Of a DNA stretch of 64,000 nucleotides, positions 32,590 to 46,271 are shown piece after piece (the stretch's first letter is position 1; each line of letters opens with the position of its first letter). The stretch lies in the NCBI GenBank assembly GCA_963932465.1, contig OZ010799.1, positions 155,430,761 through 155,494,760 on the forward strand, given 5' to 3'. Below the pieces are notes generated by a model. It ran no database searches. It had not been told where the DNA came from and saw only the letters and a program-made list of their open reading frames with translations. The DNA is from Maratus speciosus (lineage: Eukaryota > Arthropoda > Arachnida > Araneae > Salticidae). The translations under genes and the position numbers were made by a program.

Positions 32590-34310
32590 AGGTGTACATT
32601 TAATTGTGCATAAAAAACATTTTAACTGTATTTTTCAAAGGAAAATGTCTTTAGAGAGATATTTGTAAGGAAAATATTGTGGTTTCTCGTCAACGTGCAA
32701 GTAAATTCTCAAACCTTTCGAAATCATTTTATTCCGACTAGCTCAGAAAGAACCATCAAACGTAGATACCAAAGGTGCCTGAGTAATTGACTGTAAAATC
32801 GACTGAACCGAGTATGTCCATAAAGAAAAAAGAAAAATCATGCGTCTACGTCGATACTTTCCAACACTTACAGAACACTGTAACAAAACTTCGCCGTTTA
32901 ATAAAGTAAAGAAGATATCTAACTAAACATTTGTAATACCTATGACACGTTTGAAAAGCAGATTTCAACAACTGCACCCATAACCTGGAAGGTACTCAAA
33001 TTCTTTTGTGCAGCTCATATGATATATGCAGCTCATATGAGGCAGTGTATATGATATATTTGTACTGCATATATTTGTACAGATTCTACATACTATGTTA
33101 AAATTTAGTTTTGTAAGAAAATACATAAAACAGTTGAAAATTCACCCTCGGCAATTTCTACTTATAAACGGAAACATACTTGAATTCTTTTGTGCATTTC
33201 TGTATATAGAATACAAATTTTTATACACGTCAAACAGTATTAAGCTGAAATTTAATTCATGCAAAATCATGCTCAAAATTACTGAAATCACACTTGCAGG
33301 AATTATTTTCTATCGGCGGCCCATGTATCCAGTTTTTTGAATATCCCTGTATAGGATTTTATTTGTATGATACAAACATCTCTAAGCATATTAAATGTAG
33401 TTGAGCTTGTACATTTATAACTAAAAAAAACCTAACATCTTTAAGAAATTCATACTCATTCTCAGCAATGGTTACGAATTCTTTTGTGTGGTCCTGTATA
33501 GGGTTTGTAAAATATGTGCACACCACGTAGTGCGCAAAAATTTAGTTAAACTTAAAAACGCATTCTGTAATAGAAAATGTACTTTCAGCATTAATTTTTA
33601 ATAGCTATATCGGATACAGTATTGTATCAAAATATTTTATGTTTCCCTGTAAATGAGCGCTAAATGAAATGCAGACCATATTCGAATGTAAGCATCTTGT
33701 AGTAAATCAAAGTAACGTGTATCTATTTCGTCATGTTTGAAATAGTGTAACGTGATCAAAATATGCTACAAACAGTTTTTTCTCGTAGACCATATTGAAC
33801 CAAGTTCTTTTGTCTGACCCCGTAAATAATTGTTAAATGCTCATGTTGTACAGAAAGTAGGCTTAGGACACCTCAGAAATTCATATCAATTTCATTATCT
33901 TTGTGACAGAGTAATATCAATCAAATACGCCGCAAACGATATTTCTTCATGGGCTATAACATAACGGAATACTTTTGAGTCCCCTATACTCGTACTTTAA
34001 GCATTACACATAACAGAGTCTATAGTAACAATTTAAAAATGTGTCTCAATGTACATAAATTTAACTGTGTTTAACATTGTGTAACACTATTAAAATACAT
34101 CCTAAATAATCCCCCCCCCCCACATAGACCATAATGTAGCGAATACTTTTGAGTGCATCTGTAAATGAACCATGAATGGTGCACCGAACATACCATGATG
34201 ATTTTAATTATCGTATATCAATTACATGGCAATCCGACTATATTTACGCTAGTTAGAGCACGGATAGACAGACAGACGGACGGACAAACCCAATTCATAA
34301 TTTACTCCTA
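32590..34310 (-). repeat. Dispersed repeat R1, inverted, nearly complete
   Basis: On the minus strand this runs from the terminal module (GTCCGTCCGTCTGTCTGTC, at 34262-34285) through repeated TTCTTTTGTGCAG / ATACTTTTGAGT markers at about 33000, 33186, 33480, 33800, 33970 and 34147. Spacing is about 120-300 bp. C11 at 34111-34121. This is the best internal reference for R1 structure. Confidence 0.7.
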
Positions 34311-35379
34311 TGCACTTAAAATTTCAAATTGTGAAAACTCTTTTATGTTTTATAACTTACTTGTAAAAATAAAATATAATCTAAATTTTCTTCCGCCTGA
34401 AACCTTTCTGCTAACATCACACAAAGTTTTGAATATTTGGAAAACTTTATTTTTTCTGTCATATATTTTAGTGCTATCAACAATAAATTATGTACTATAC
34501 CTATAAATGACTACGCTGGGATTTAGATGTATAGCCCCCCCCCCCTTCTCCTCAAAATTAATATTTCCCTTTCTCCCCTCCACCCCTCTACAGTACAAAA
34601 TATACAGTTTATTTGGTTAACTTTTTCTCTTCTAATTTTATGAACATCTTATTTTTAACCTTCAATGTTGTTTAGCTTTTATATATCTCATGATAAATTT
34701 CATGTTCTAAAAAGAATCCCCACAAAAGATAGTTATTTTAGAATATTTGTACCTGGTATTTCCCCCCTCATTCAATATCTCCCCCCTTGATTTTAAATGT
34801 AATTTCGTTATGTGAAATAAAATAGTTTTTATACTGCGCTAATTTCAATTTTATGTTTGTAAAAGCTGTAAAATGAACTTGAAGATAAAAAAAAAAGAAA
34901 ATATCTGAATAAAATATTCATTTATTTTCTGAAAGTCAAATCGCTTTAATTTTTGCACCCTTATTATAAACAGATTAAAATTCTTTTTACGGATTTCAGC
35001 GTTATCCAGATTCTCCACAAAACAGGCGGCTTTGATCTACGCTGGACAGTTGAAAAAAGAAATCTCTTAGACCACTTGAAACCTATTGGAAATGATCCAA
35101 GAATATTCTAATTGCTGATTGGAAGAGCTCGCTTGTCAATCATTTGAATTTAGACCATCCTTTCAATTCAGCTAAAATACCAGCGGCCATCTTGATTTCT
35201 TTTTGTCCGTGACTGCAGTGGGGTCTTAAGTGGGTCATTCATAGAGTTTGGGTTTATTTATTCGGATAAAGGATTGAAGTAAAATTTCAGATTTATCTCA
35301 ATGGGTATTTTAGATACTTTTGTGAAAAGTTTGGCTAAGACATATCTTACCGCTTAATTTCCGTGCTTATAAGATGGTT
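34311..35379. other. Unassigned interval with C11 tract
   Basis: No gene recognised. C11 at 34535-34545 with C/T-rich sequence like the 31.3-32.6 kb array. 34980-35260 is of more balanced composition (AAAACAGGCGGCTTTGATC, CCAGCGGCCATCTTGATTTC) but has no sustained open frame. Confidence 0.4.
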
Positions 35380-35561
35380 TATGAAAAAGGGACAATTTTC
35401 CTAAACCGTCGGGATATCCGGACTTGAAAATTATACAACGACGTTAAATCGGGAGTTTATTTACATTAAATTCATATACAGAAAATCGGGACTTTGAAAA
35501 ACTGGCGTGATAAGCAGAGTGACGTGAAAACCGGGTGTCGGGAAAACGAGGTCCGACTGTA
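35380..35561 (-). mobile_element. Solo pogo/Tigger-like terminus, minus orientation
   Basis: Read on the minus strand it starts after TA with CAGTCGGACCTCGTTTTCCC, then GACACCCGGTTTTCACGTCA. It is similar to the terminus at 14965 but inverted. No partner end found within 1 kb; border on the left uncertain. Confidence 0.5.
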
Positions 35562-37339
35562 TAATGAATAAATAATGCATTAATTGTATAATTTCTCATT
35601 TACATCAAATCTCTTTTTTTTTACCCTTCCCGTTTAGTAAAAAAAAACCCCATTTATGCCACCAACAAAGGGATTTCCTGTATACCACAACATGTTTATA
35701 CTTAGTTTAGATTTATGTTGTTAGATGTTCTTTCGTACCATGGGGATTACAAAGAGAAATACGGTTATGCGACGGAAAACGCTGTTTAAGCAACTTTTAT
35801 ACTTTAATAGATTATTTTTACGAGAATTATTTTTCTAGATTCTTTACATTTTAAACATACAACTCTTTCCTTTGTCATCTATTATTAATGCCTGAAGACA
35901 CATTAGGCATTTATTGTTACATTTTTTGTTCTTTTTTTTGCATGACAGAAAAACGCACTAGTACGGAATAGCACAATCATATGAAGTACATATTCATGGG
36001 ACAACTCCAAATTTAGTTATTTGACTTTATATGCAGGCAAGATAAACTATTTCTAAAAGTGGATAGTAAAAATGGATAGTTTAATGGTGGATAGGTGTAG
36101 TTTAATAGTGCGCAGTTTCAAAGAAGTGAAAACTGATTTCCTGTTGCTTTTTCATCCTACATATTTGACATAGTTGCAAACACAGAAATCGTACTGTTTT
36201 TAACTTTTGACTACCACTATTTTAAAATACCATCATTTGTATCAAAGTGTCTAGCTACTCTTTTTCTAGTGGACGATTGAGTTTTGAGATTTTACGTGCG
36301 GTCGTGGTGCCGTGAATTCTAACACTTGTACATGAATGAGACCTATTCTGTCATGTCTTTAAGTTTATTAAAGTATGTATGAATCTCCAAGAATTTGATT
36401 GTCAGCCCCCCCCCCCTTCTCGAAATTATATGTTAATTAGGTAACTGTGGTTGTGTAATAGCTATATGTAGTGCAGTAGGAGATGGAATTGGTGGATTTT
36501 AATCGCATCCTGCCTTTGGATATTTAAGTTCAATTGTTGAAGTCCAAGCCACGTATTGAATTCAAACGCAGTTCGTGACTAGCAGGTTTGACAGAGTCAT
36601 CGGACATGAGCTTTCATCAGTTTGGTAAGAAGTTGAATTTCCTACTACGAAATTCATCGAAAGTCATCGGAATTCACGGGATTCAGTTTTATAGTGATAT
36701 TACCTGTTAAAGTGGCTTTCTTAGGCTTCTGCAGAATGAACGATGAAATCAACTGAGATGAATTAAAGAGTTGAAGTTAATAAGTTTTAGGTAAAGGATT
36801 TCCCCCCTCGCAGACTCCAATAACATTGAGCTTATTTCATCATTGGTCGCCTGCATTAAAACCTACCCGCTCCATTACTAATTCCCTATTTAGTGTTATA
36901 AATTTGTAAATTGTTGTGTTTTGTAAAACCTGTGTGCCTCCTTTCCTCTGAACTGTGTGCCTCTTTTCCTGTAAAATGCCTCCTTTCCTCTAAACAGCTT
37001 GTAAGGGTATCTCACAGCTTCGCCTTATAAGGAAATATCCTAATAAGAGAAAATACTTTTTGAAATTAGTGGTACGATTCCTGAAAATATGTGTCGGCGG
37101 GAAATCCTGCCAAACAGAATAAATGGATTAATATAGATTTATAAGATTGTATGTATTGACTAATGAAATTTTGAACGGATTCTGCATTAGATGTATTAAG
37201 AATTAATTTTGTTAACATTTCAGAGAACTAATACTTAAATTAATCTAAAAGCTTTTTTTAAAGAAAATGTAATGCCATCGGTTGATTTTATGAGACTAAT
37301 TGCAAAAATTCAGTGGTATTTAAAGCAATTGCATTGCTA
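35562..37339. other. Unassigned interval with R2 pieces
   Basis: No gene recognised. 35700-35830 and 37140-37290 are R2-like. C11 at 36406-36416. 36470-36800 is less repetitive and more balanced in composition but has stops in every frame. A small tandem of GTGCCTCCTTTCCTCT occurs at about 36935-36990. Confidence 0.45.
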
Positions 37340-38263
37340 ACGAAAATAATAATAATTATCATTATAATCCGAAGTTACTTCACTCGACTTTCCGAACACT
37401 AATGTATGAGTCCAGAGAGTACGGAAATAATAATAATAATAATAATAATAACAATAATCCGAAGTGATTTCCTTTGACTTTCCGAACACTGGTGTATGAG
37501 TCCAAAGAGTACGAAATAAATAATAATCCAAAGTGACTCCACTTGACTTTCCAAACACTGGTGCTTAAGTCAAGAGAGTACGAAAAAAATTAAATAATAA
37601 TAATCCGAAGTGACTCCATTTGACTTTCCGAACACTGGTGTATGAGTCCAAAGAGTACGAAAATAATAATAATCCAAAGTGACTCCACTTCACTTTTCAA
37701 ACTTTGGTGCTTAAGTCCGGAGAGTACGAAAAAAAATTAAATAATAATAATCCGAAGTGACTCCATTTGACTTTCCGAACACTAGTGTATGAGTCCAAAG
37801 AGTACGAAAATAATAATAATCCAAAGTGACTCCACTTGACTTTCCAAACACTGGTGCTTAAGTCCAGAGAGAACGAAAAAAAATTAAATAATAATAATCC
37901 GAAAAGACTCCGTTTGACTTTCCGAACACTGGTGTATGACTCCAAAGAGTACAAAAATAATAATAATCCAAAGTGACACCACTTGACTTTTCAAACATCG
38001 GTGCTTAAGTCCAGAGAGTACGAAAAAAAATGAAATAATAATAATCCGAAGTGATTCCATTTAACTTTCCGAACACTGGTGTATGAGTCCAAAGAGTACA
38101 AAAATAATAATAATCCAAAGTGACTCCACTTAACTTTCCAAACAATGGTGCTTAAGTCCAGATAGTTCGAAAAAAAATAAATAATAATAATCCGAAATGA
38201 CTGCATTTGACTTTCCGAACACTGGTGTTTGAGTCCAGAGAGTACGGAAATAATAATAATTAT

Positions 38264-38324
<61 letters not shown>

Positions 38325-38386
38325 GTTATCCGAAGTGATTTCCTTTGACTTTCCGAACACTGGTGTATGAGTCCAGAGAGTAAGGA

Positions 38387-38453
<67 letters not shown>

Positions 38454-39593
38454 GTAATAATAACAATAATAACAGTTATCCGAAGTGATTTCCTTTGACT
38501 TTCCGAACACTGGTGTATGAGTCCAAAGAGTACGAAAATAATAATAATCCGAAGTGACTCCATTTGACTTTCCGAACACTGGTGTATGAGTCCAAAGAGT
38601 ACGAAAATAATAATAATCCAAAGTGACTCCACATTTTAAACATTGGTGCTTAAGTCCAGAGAGTACGGAAAAAAAAAATAATAATCCGAAGTGACTCCAT
38701 TTGACTTTCCGAACACTAGTGTATGAGTCCAAAAAGTACGAAAATAATAATAATCCAAAGTGACTCCACTTGACTTTCCAAACACTGGTGCTTAAGTCCA
38801 GAGAGTACGAAAAAAAAATTAAATAATAATAATCAGAAGTGACTCCATTTGACTTTCCGAACACTGGTGTATGAGTCCAAAGAGTACGAAAATAATAATA
38901 ATCCAAAGTGACTCCACTTGACTTTCCAAACACTGGTGCTTAAGTCCAGATAGTACAAAAAAAATTAAATAATAATAATCCGAAGTGACTCCATTTGACT
39001 TTCCGAACACTGGTGTATGAGTCAGAGAGTACAGAAATAATAATAATAATAATAATAATAGTCCGAAAGTGACTCCACTTGACTTTCCGAACACTGGTGT
39101 ATGAGTCCAAAGAGCACGAAAATAACAATAATAATAATCCGAAGTGACTCCACTTGACTTTCCAAACACTGGTGCTTAATTCCAGAGAGTACGAAAAAAT
39201 TTAAATAATAATAATCAGAAGTGACTCCATTTGACTTTCCGAACACTGGTGTATGACTCCAAAGAGTACAAAAAAAAAATAATAATCCAAAGTGACACCA
39301 CTTGACTTTTCAAACATTGGTGCTTAAGTCCAGAGAGTACGAAAAAAATTAAATAATAATAATCCGAAGTGACTCCATTTAACTTTCCGAACACTGGTGT
39401 ATGAGTCCAAAGAGTACAAAAATAATAATAATCTAAAGTGACTCCACTTGGCTTTCCAAACACTGGTGCTTAAGTCCAGATAGTTCGAAAAAAATTAAAT
39501 AATAATAATCCGAAGTGACTGCATTTGACTTTCCGAACACTGGTGTTTGAGTCCAGAGAGTACGGAAATTATAATAATAATAATTATAATTAA

Positions 39594-39625
<32 letters not shown>

Positions 39626-39851
39626 TAACAATAATAATAATAATAGTCCGAAGTGACTCCACTTGACTTTCCGAACACTGGTGTATGAGTCCAAAGAGTA
39701 CGAAAATAATAATAATCCAAAGTGACTCCACTTGACTTTCCAAACACTGGTGCTTAAGTCCAGATAGTACGAAAAAAAATTAAATAATAATAATCCGAAG
39801 TGACTCCATTTGACTTTCCGAACACTGGTGTATGAGTCCAGAGAGTACAGA

Positions 39852-39888
<37 letters not shown>

Positions 39889-40950
39889 GTCCGAAGTGAC
39901 TCCACTTGACTTTCCGAACACTGGTGTATGAGTCCAAACAGCACGAAAATAACAATAATAATAACCCGAAGTGATTCCACTTGACTTTCCAAACACTGGT
40001 GCTTAATTGCAGAGAGTACGAAAAAAATTTAAATAATAATAATCAGAAGTGACTCCATTTGACTTTCCGAACACTGGTGTATGAGTCCAAAGAGTACAAA
40101 AATAATAATAATCCAAAGTTACTCCACTTGACTTTCCAAACACTGGTGCGTAAGTCCAGATAGTACGAAAAAAAATTAAATAATAATAATCCGAAGCGAC
40201 TCCATTTGACTTTCCGAACACTGGTGTATGAGTCCAGAGAGTACAGAAATAATAATAATAATAATAATCCGAAGTTACTCCATTTGACTTTCCGAACACT
40301 AGTGTATGAGTCCAAAGAGTACGAAAATAATAATAATCCAAAGTGACTCCACTTGACTTTCCAAACACTGGTGCTTAAGTCCAGAGAGTACGAAAAAAAA
40401 ATTAAATAATAATAATCCGAAGTGACTCCATTTGACTTTCCAAACACTGGTGTATGACTCCAAAGAGTACAAAAAAAATAATAATCCAAAGTGACACCAC
40501 TTGACTTTTCAAACATTGGTGCTTAAGTCCAGAGAGTACGAAAAAAAAATTAAATAATAATAATCCGAAGTGACTCCATTTAACTTTCCGAACACTGGTG
40601 TATGAGTCCAAAGAGTACAAAAATAATAATAATCCAAAGTGACTCCACTTGACTTTCCAAACACTGGTGCTTAAGTTCAGATAGTTCGAAAAAAATTAAA
40701 TAATAATAATCCGAAGTGACTGCATTTGACTTTCCGAACACTGGTGTTTGAGTCCAGAGAGTACGGAAATAATAATAATAATAATTATAATTAAAATGAT
40801 AATAATAATAATAATAATAACAATAACAATAACAATAATAATAGTCCGAAGTGACTCCACTTGACTTTCCGAACACTGGCGTATGAGTCCAGAGAGTAAG
40901 GAAATAATACTACTAATAATAATAACAATAATTAATAATAATAATAATAA
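37340..40950. repeat. 60-bp core satellite with (TAA)n spacers, left block
   Basis: Monomers consist of a core of about 60 bp (for example CCGAAGTGACTCCATTTGAC then TTTCCGAACACTGGTGTATG) separated by (TAA)n of 3 to about 30 repeats. Two monomer types tend to alternate: type A has GTGTATGAGTCCAAAGAG, type B has GGTGCTTAAGTCCAGAGAG followed by A8 and TTAAATAATAATAA. The array ends at the Helitron boundary and resumes at 46210. On minus it is open over long stretches in all three frames, purely because the unit has few stops. Confidence 0.92.
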
Positions 40951-42222
40951 TCTATAATAATAAAGAAAGAAGTTTGTGTGTGAGTGAGTGAGTGTGTCGA
41001 TGGTGTTGTGAAGAGACCGCTGCACGTAGAGTTACAAAATTTGGGAAAAAGGTACGTCTATACATGAAGTTTTGCACCTCAAAGCCCGATTTTCGATTTT
41101 TTGATTAAATTTTTTTTATTTAATTTTTTATGCGATTTTTGGCACTTTTTTAAGTTTCGAGGCGATTTTTTCCATATTAGTGAGAAGAATACGGTTTCTT
41201 TCTTTTAACCCAATATAGTAAATTTTGTTCTCTTTTCAAAAAAGTTTATTCGGAATTCGTGGAGCGATTTTTGAATTTTTAGCGAATTTTTTATGCAATT
41301 ATTGAACAGCATTTAATGCATTTCCATAAGGAGGTTACCGTAGAGGGACACGGTTCTGTCGCCAAACGCGGCCAAGTTTATCGCCAACTTGGCGATATAT
41401 CGCCAAATTTGGCGACCAAAATGAGTCGCCAAAAGTGACGCCAACTTGGCAATATTTCTAATATTTCGCCAAATTCCCATAGACTTCCATTGTAAACCAA
41501 TATGGATTACTTGCTTACAGAAAATGAACAAATTGAAATATTTTAATGCAACAAAAACTAGTATTAACTTAAGGGATTATATTTAAGGGAATCCAAGTAA
41601 ATTAAATTGTGAATAAAAGTAACATGATACAATGCTTAGGTTATTGTATTTTATTTATATTTTCGACGAAAGGGTTGCCAGTCATCATTTTGGCGAAAAT
41701 TATAGTTGATAAATGAATTGAAATGGCTATATCCGTTGGAAAATAATGTAAACAACTCGCAAATTAAAAGAAAATAACTGTTATTTGTTTAATTAAAAAA
41801 AAAATCAAAAACCTTTTTAATGCGAGATAAAATTTATAAGATGAAAATATTTAATTTAAATATGATAGGAATGTTTATAAAACTTAAAAAATAAATATGA
41901 AAGAAGCAATTGATACATTATTTGGCGATTTTTCGCTTCGCCAGGTTAATAAAAATGTGCCTGAAAAAACCTGACAGTCTTTTAGTCCTTCTTTATTTTT
42001 TTATTCAATTTAATTATCATTTTTATGTAATTTTCCCGTCGTATGTCTTACAGGAGAAAGGCTTTATTTGTGAGTTACATGCTAATTAATTATTACATTG
42101 GTCGCCAAACAATGCAGTATTAAGCCACAAAGGCAGAAGCGTGAAATAAGCCAGGCGAAGGTCGCAATAATTTTTTTTTTAAGTATAGGAGAACATTTTG
42201 GAGTAAATCTTTATATTCAAAT

Positions 42223-44947
42223 CAGGGTTGGCAAGTTTTTGACGCATGACGGTTTTTACCGGATTTTACCATGGTTTTTACAGTCATGTCAAAAACCTCT
42301 TTGTCAAAAAGGTCGAAAACTGTCAAAAACCCATTTTTTAGTAGTAGTTTGTTTTTACATTATCTTTTTTTCATTCTGTCTTTAGTATTAAGTCGTTTTA
42401 CATGAAATATTCAATATCGAAAAGACTGAAGTATATTTATCTATACATATATATCTCTGTTAGCAGATCTCTATAATAATCTTAAGCTATTTGGCATATA
42501 CTGTAAAAATTAATTTTTTTAAAGAAATTCTATGACCCATAAGTGTAAGATTAAAAAATGTGTATAATTTCGGCAGAATTTATTACACTCTTTAAAACTA
42601 AATAGCTTTCTCAGAAATTTCCTCAGAAGTAAGATTTCTTAAAGTGTTAAATCAAAATTGTTCATTGATTATTTTTATTTCTATATAGCAAAACTAGATT
42701 TATATAAATAAATAAATGAAATAAAATATATTTTAATAGTTGGGTTAGTTGGGAGAATTACATCTTTTGGGAGAAAGGAATAAGACTTGTTCTTCAAAGT
42801 TAAATCTTGTAGAGATTAAAATTGAAAATCCATATTAAACTTTAAACCATGTGAAAACTCAGTTTTTAACTATATATTTTTGTTTAGTAATTTATTATTT
42901 GTTATTTTGTTAAGTAATTTAATCATTTCCTTAAAATAAATAAATAATTAAATATTACTTTAAAGCAGAAATGTAGATCCATTAATTAAAAAGTTAACTG
43001 CATTAAAAAATAAATAAAACATTTAAGAATCTCTCTAAATTTAATAATAATCTCTATATAATAAAAGCCAGTGTAACGCTGGGCGGGGCGAATCCATCAA
43101 TCTTACCAGTCTCCCAGGAAGAGACTCAAGAGGAAAAGGATCCATTCTCCCATTGGTTGACAAGAAACAAGAATCCCGCGATTACTTCTCAAGGTTACAA
43201 GTCCTGATAATTGAGCAGTAGAAGACACTTCTTCCTAACAAATCAGTGCAAGGCACATCGCATTAAACCACCAAAATAAATCGCCAAGTGTTACTTGAGA
43301 TTATTTCAAGTATTAAGTTGCAATCATATTAAATTTTCTTTGCGACATGTAAGGAATTTTAATTTATTTCTCATATAAAGTGATTCACGGAAAACAATGA
43401 TATGGCATTTTTAAAAATATCCTTTTTTTCCTGCAAAAAATTGATAAAACTGACTTTCTTTTAAAAAAGTAATCAATTTAAATATTTTAGGCTTATTATT
43501 TTGTAACTTATTTTTAAATTACACATTACTTATATTTTCCTTTTCTATATACAGGTGTATGTAAATTTAAACTTAAAAAGAAAAAAAAAAAAAAAACATA
43601 TCCCATATTTTAAAAGTAAAAAATTAATGTTTATACGAAAAGTAAAATTAATTTTTGATTTATAGCTTTGCATCAGGAGGACAGAAGCTTAGGGGATTAG
43701 ACGCTTGGGATTCAACCCGAGATACTTATTTATTAATCAATATACATATTTTTAAAAATTTGGAGGGGGGAGGAAGGGGGGTGGTAAACGATAAAATACA
43801 ATTTCAAAGTGTTATTTAAAAAAATAGTATTTCAATAGTTGCAGCAGACTGTTTTAATTACGCACTTTTATTGCATATTTATTAAATTTTTGTTTTATTA
43901 AGAAATCTTAATTTTGTTATAGTAGTATATTAGCCGGAAAACCTGGTTTACCCAGAAATATTGTAAATGCTAATTGTGTGTTTATTAGAACATAAACTAG
44001 CCGAACTTTGCTCATCTAAACGCTTCCATATTGTCAATAATTTTTTTTTATCAGTTTTTCAAGTTTTAAGTGAAAAACACAATTTTTAACCACTGTCCTA
44101 GGACGGGCATTTACACTAGTTTAAGAATAATTTTAACGGTAAAAGATTTTTACTCATACAGTCATATGTATGTAATAAAAATATGCAATGCATTATTTCT
44201 TTCAATTCACTTTAAATGATACCTAAATAATTTTAATAAAATGTATACAGGAACAGGACATTATATTCTGATTTTTCTTAAATATTGTTTTGTTATGTGT
44301 TAAATTTTAAGTCTAAGAGCTTTCACTTAAAATCAGGTCCTACATGTTTGTATAAAAAAATTATTAATTTAAAATTTTAAGATTCTGCTTATTGAAGTGA
44401 AAATAAAAAACACAATAATTGCATTTATGAAATACATAAGATATGCATTTGCAAATATATCTAAGATTATTCAAATTTATTCAATGGCCACAGACCATGC
44501 TTGACATCTATTGTCATACCATATAACAGCATTTTTGCATCTCTAAAATAATTTTAATGTATTTTATTAAAAATGTATGTAGAATGTTATTTAATAATTA
44601 TAATAACCTTTTATTATCATATAATATTAATTTTCATTGCAGTTAGTAGAATCTATATTAGTGGAGATTATGACAAATATTGTTCTTTTCTTTTACTCTT
44701 GTATTTTAAAATTTCTCCCATTTAGGAAATGCTCTTCTTTTAAATAAATTTAATAAAGTAATTGTGAATAATAATAACAAGAACAACAAGGAAAAATTAA
44801 TCTAGAAATGTATTGTATGCTACACTTACACTATAAATTGGAGGAAAATCGCAAATGATAGGTTTTTGACGGAATAAACCGGTAAAAACACGGTTTTTAC
44901 CACTGTCATGTCAAAAACCAGTTTTCGTCGTCAAAAACCCAACCCTG
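42223..44947. mobile_element. hAT-like element nested in the Helitron
   Basis: The left end CAGGGTTGGCAAGTTTTTGA and the reverse complement of the right end CAGGGTTGGGTTTTTGACGA are hAT-like inverted repeats. Subterminal GGTTTTTACCGG and TGTCAAAAACC words recur at both ends. Flanks ATTCAAAT (42215-42222) and ATTCAATG (44948-44955) share six of eight bases. About 1.66 kb without the inner Helitron; no transposase frame recognised. Confidence 0.78.
43051..44119 (+). mobile_element. Innermost Helitron-like element
   Basis: The 5' end TCTCTATATAATAAAAGCCA with GTGTAACGCTGGGCGGGG is Helitron-like. The 3' end is GTCCTAGGACGGGCATTTAC then ACTAG, flanked by T; the left flank is A. The 3' hairpin is short (GTCC..GGAC with a tiny loop), which lowers confidence. 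Non-coding. Confidence 0.58.
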
Positions 44948-46238
44948 ATTCAATGTAAATTATATAAAAAAGGAGTTAAAATTATAACTATGTAGTCAAG
45001 TATTTAAATTTTAATGTAAAAATGTGCCATATACACGCATATTTTATAATCTTCGATAATCAAGCCACCACCAAATGGCGCATTTACTATATTATTGAAA
45101 GTTTTGCTGGCACAGATGTCATATACGCTCCATGGTACGAAATGGGCTCCAAAATGGCGTTATTTTGCCTGACATGGTAACTCGGATATTGTTGTTTATT
45201 TATTAATAAGTTGTTTATTTACTTTTATTTTCTTTTTTACAGTTATATAAACTGTTTTGTTCTATAGACATTAATTAAAGTTTTTATTATTTATTACTAT
45301 TTCCTTTTAAAATAATAGAAAATAATTTAAACATATATTTGTAACTGGTATTCAAAAACGATGTTTTCACCAAATTGGCGTGAAAAAAAAAAAAAATCGC
45401 GCCAAACCCGGTACCTATCTATGCCTAATAGTTATTTACATTATTGTGATTACTTAGTATCAGGCAACAGATTGAAGAGTATTTGGTATATTTTTAATAT
45501 ATGGGCTTTAGTGAGTTAGAGAAAATGGCCTTGGCGAGTGAAGTGAATTTTACGTATATTTACTGGCAAACTATTTACTTTTCATATACATATAAGCATT
45601 TTTTTTTCAATATTTATTTTATTTATTTATATAAAGAAGAGCTATTTATCTACTTTTAAATACGAACAGAAATAATTTGTGGTTCTACCTGATTATCCCG
45701 TAGACCAAAAAACAATATCGCCAAACTATAAGATTAAATGCCAATAATGGGTGATCGTAAATGTCAAATTTACTTGACATTAAACACTCTACACGTGTTT
45801 GTTACGTCATCAGGTGATTTTGAATTCGATATTTACGTTTCTTCGCGATCTGCTGCAATTTTTTGACATTCCATTTTTGACCTATAATGCTAAAGTAATT
45901 TCTACCTTCATTTCAATAAAGTTTATTCGGATTTCGTATAACAATTTTCGAATTTTTCGGGTATTTTGTATGTGATATTTAGTGTATTTTAGCGATTTTC
46001 TACCATTTTTCCACATTAGTGAAAGACGTTGATAGAAGTTGAATCAACTTTCAATCTTCGAGCACAATATATAATTTTTTTTCTCTCTTTTCGAAATTTG
46101 TGCAGCGATTTAAAATTTTTTTCGCGATATCTTATTGTGATTTTCAGAGGTTTTTCGTAATTCGTGCTGTTCTTTTACGTACCCGGACAACGCCGGGCAA
46201 GTTAGCTAGTAGTAATAATAATCATAATAATAGTAAAA

Positions 46239-46271
<33 letters not shown>

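Larger units (their letters stand above)
40951..46209 (+). mobile_element. Helitron inserted in the satellite (outer of three nested elements)
   Basis: The 5' end TCTATAATAATAAAGAAAGA with AGTTTGTGTGTGAGTGAGTG is a typical Helitron start. The 3' end has hairpin CCCGG/CCGGG (46182-46186, 46193-46197) then AAGTTAGCTAG. It sits between A and T inside a (TAA)n tract, with satellite on both sides. Without the nested hAT it is about 2.5 kb. CGCCAA/TTGGCG palindromic words cluster at 41355-41470, and a block near 41150-41290 recurs near 45900-46130. No Rep/helicase frame. Confidence 0.85.

Noticed and set aside
14963..35561. One 20-kb transposon bounded by the two CAGTCG..CCTCGTT ends
   Set aside because: The two ends diverge within 30-40 bp, and the interval is full of unrelated elements; two separate truncated copies are far simpler.
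36470..36800. Possible exon or UTR in a patch of balanced composition
   Set aside because: Stops in every frame and no recognisable peptide; nothing in the sequence supports transcription.
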